Shown here: piece after piece, positions 52,891 to 64,000 of the stretch
Numbering within the stretch: the first letter of the stretch is position 1
How the letters are laid out: each line of letters begins with the position of its first letter
NCBI GenBank assembly: GCA_030142905.1
Contig: JASJOG010000106.1
Coordinates: 869,001 to 933,000, forward strand
Length of the DNA stretch: 64,000 nt
Direction: 5' to 3'
Origin: Heliopora coerulea
Lineage: Eukaryota; Cnidaria; Anthozoa; Scleralcyonacea; Helioporidae
The notes under the pieces: generated by a model
Databases searched by the model: none
What the model saw: the letters and a program-made list of their open reading frames with translations, nothing else
Told to the model about the DNA's origin: nothing
Made by a program: the position numbers and the translations under genes

Positions 52891-54227
52891 AACCATGCAC
52901 GCATGCACGCACGATTGCACCTACGCATAGGTACATCCATACAGAGAAACAGACATGGAAATATCCAACTTCTGTTCGCAGTGATCCTTCACTTCAACCT
53001 GAGTGGTTTAAATGTAACAGCTGAAACGTTGTGGCAGAATATACCCAAGAACGTTTTATCTCGTTTTCGAGGTGTACAGACTAGTACAGAGATGTCTTGA
53101 CTCATTGATTTCATAGACAGCGAAGAGTCTCGACTTATTTAAACAGGGGCAGTAAAATTCACATCGAATATCTATACAGTATGTGTATATATATATATAT
53201 GAAATGAAATGACGTATGTATGAAATGACGTTCAGGAGTATTTGTCATAGCCTTCGCACTGTAACAGAAGATGACTGCTTGTTGCCAAACTACACAAGAA
53301 TTTCGTACTGCCATTTTAAAGTTAGTTTCACAGTGTTAAGATTATGTGAAGGTAGCTTGGAGGATCAAATTTTCACATTGGTTTGCTGCCCAAGCTTGAA
53401 CGACAAGCACAAAATTTACTTTAAACTTATTTTAAATTTTGTGTAATAAAACGATATTAACATGTTTAATTTTTCGTGTGAGCGGGTTTAACTATAACAA
53501 ATTAATTGTTTTGTGATAGTTGACGGCGGCTTAGTATAACTCTTAATAAATACCATATAAGTAGCGTAGGAAGGTTAATATATCGCTAACCCAAGCTGAA
53601 TACTTCTAAGTAGTATAATAATGTTGGAAACAAACGAGATTTGGTGAAATCGAGCATATTCTTAACTTTAACAAAAACATTTTTTGATTTTAATGGTGTA
53701 TGAAAATGATTCTGGAACCATTAGGGCAACAAAAAATTCGCTTACTTAACAAATACAAATTTTGCCATACTATGCGATGTTGTCCGTATTTATTGAGAAA
53801 ATGATTTCTGAACATGTGTATAGGGTATTTTTCTTAAACTTAGTTTAGTGTCTCAGGAGTAAGCTTCATGTTCTGAAAATTGCAAATGTGTTACTTAGAT
53901 TTCTCGGTTTGTATTTGCAAGACATAGTAAAAATGCAACAAATACAACTATAACCTGAACTGGTGCAAGGTAAACGATAAGGTGAAACCAGCTGACGAGG
54001 ACTATTGACTCAAGCTGCCTGATTTATATTTTCTGAGGGATACGTTTAATATTCGTTAGAATATGTAGGAGTATAAACAAACAAACGTGGGAAATGAAAC
54101 AGATCTTCTTTTCACTTTATTATCAGGGGTAAATGAAGAATTCTATAAATTGATCACGAAAAATACTAAATTAAAGTACTGCCATCGTTCAATCATTTAT
54201 AGGCCTACGTTAGAGCAAGGAAATAAC
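52891..54227. other. Intergenic, upstream of the astacin gene
   Basis: A short (TA)n tract near 53190-53200. Otherwise AT-rich with no supported gene. The astacin promoter should lie in the last part, but no core motif is decisive. Confidence 0.4.
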
Positions 54228-63769
<9,542 letters not shown>

Positions 63770-64000
63770 GTGAGATGGACCTGGGATAGAATGATCGAAC
63801 ATAGAATTTGAATTTTAGTTTAACACGATAATAATATTTTATATAGGCTGAGTTTATTTGGAAATTGTTTACTTTGTATTGACAATAATAATGAACGAGA
63901 AATATTGAACGCTCAAATGACTTTCTAACGTAACGAATTCATTAGAAAGGCCATTATTACAATTAATTATACGTCCAAAATTATTTCATGTAAATAGCAT

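Overview
The window looks like nuclear DNA of an invertebrate metazoan, most probably an anthozoan cnidarian such as a stony coral or sea anemone. The reasons are AT-rich introns with GT-AG splicing, a secreted astacin/thrombospondin-repeat protease, and many Penelope-like retroelement (PLE) fragments with GIY-YIG endonuclease ends. The species assignment is inference. All evidence comes from reading the sequence; no search was run.

Layout. 1-417 is a broken non-LTR reverse transcriptase. 1057-1510 is a TTATCC-type satellite. 1.56-8.5 kb holds no gene I can support. 8,501-49,836 (+) is one very large gene that I rebuilt as 29 exons. All 28 junctions keep reading frame and splice phase, giving a 2,002-residue protein. 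Its domain order is PTB, ankyrin repeats, a Ser/Thr-rich linker, armadillo-like repeats, RasGEF-N (REM), FERM F2/F3-like, a basic linker, and a RasGEF (CDC25-homology) catalytic domain. I cannot match this order to a named protein; it is the most interesting object here. 49.8-54.2 kb is intergenic, with a tRNA-like hairpin element and microsatellites. 54,228 to the window end (+) is the 5' part of a second gene, a secreted astacin zinc metalloprotease with two thrombospondin type-1 domains. Nine exons are visible, and it runs off the window.

The introns are crowded with inverted-repeat elements. PLE copies sit at 15.3-17.4, 26.0-26.7, 32.2-33.05 and 58.1-59.9 kb, and three of the four are inverted pairs. 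A 1.53 kb fold-back element lies at 33.5-35.06 kb. Palindromes carrying tRNA-Thr-like sequence lie at 17.66-18.08 and 45.05-45.57 kb, with a related design at 52.2-52.55 kb. Smaller inverted-repeat elements lie at 15.72, 21.97-22.5 and 25.76-26.77 kb. Two loci (about 25.0 and 56.0 kb) hold clusters of a TTTCACATGTGAAA-like palindrome. Intron 1 contains a block of about 4 kb (10.2-14.25 kb) with almost no CpG. After exon 17 there is a minisatellite whose unit copies the exon's own 3' end and splice donor. Introns not named in the feature list hold only AT-rich sequence in which I recognise nothing.

The two genes do not form a pathway. The first is probably an intracellular adaptor/exchange factor for Ras-family GTPases; the second is an extracellular matrix-type protease.
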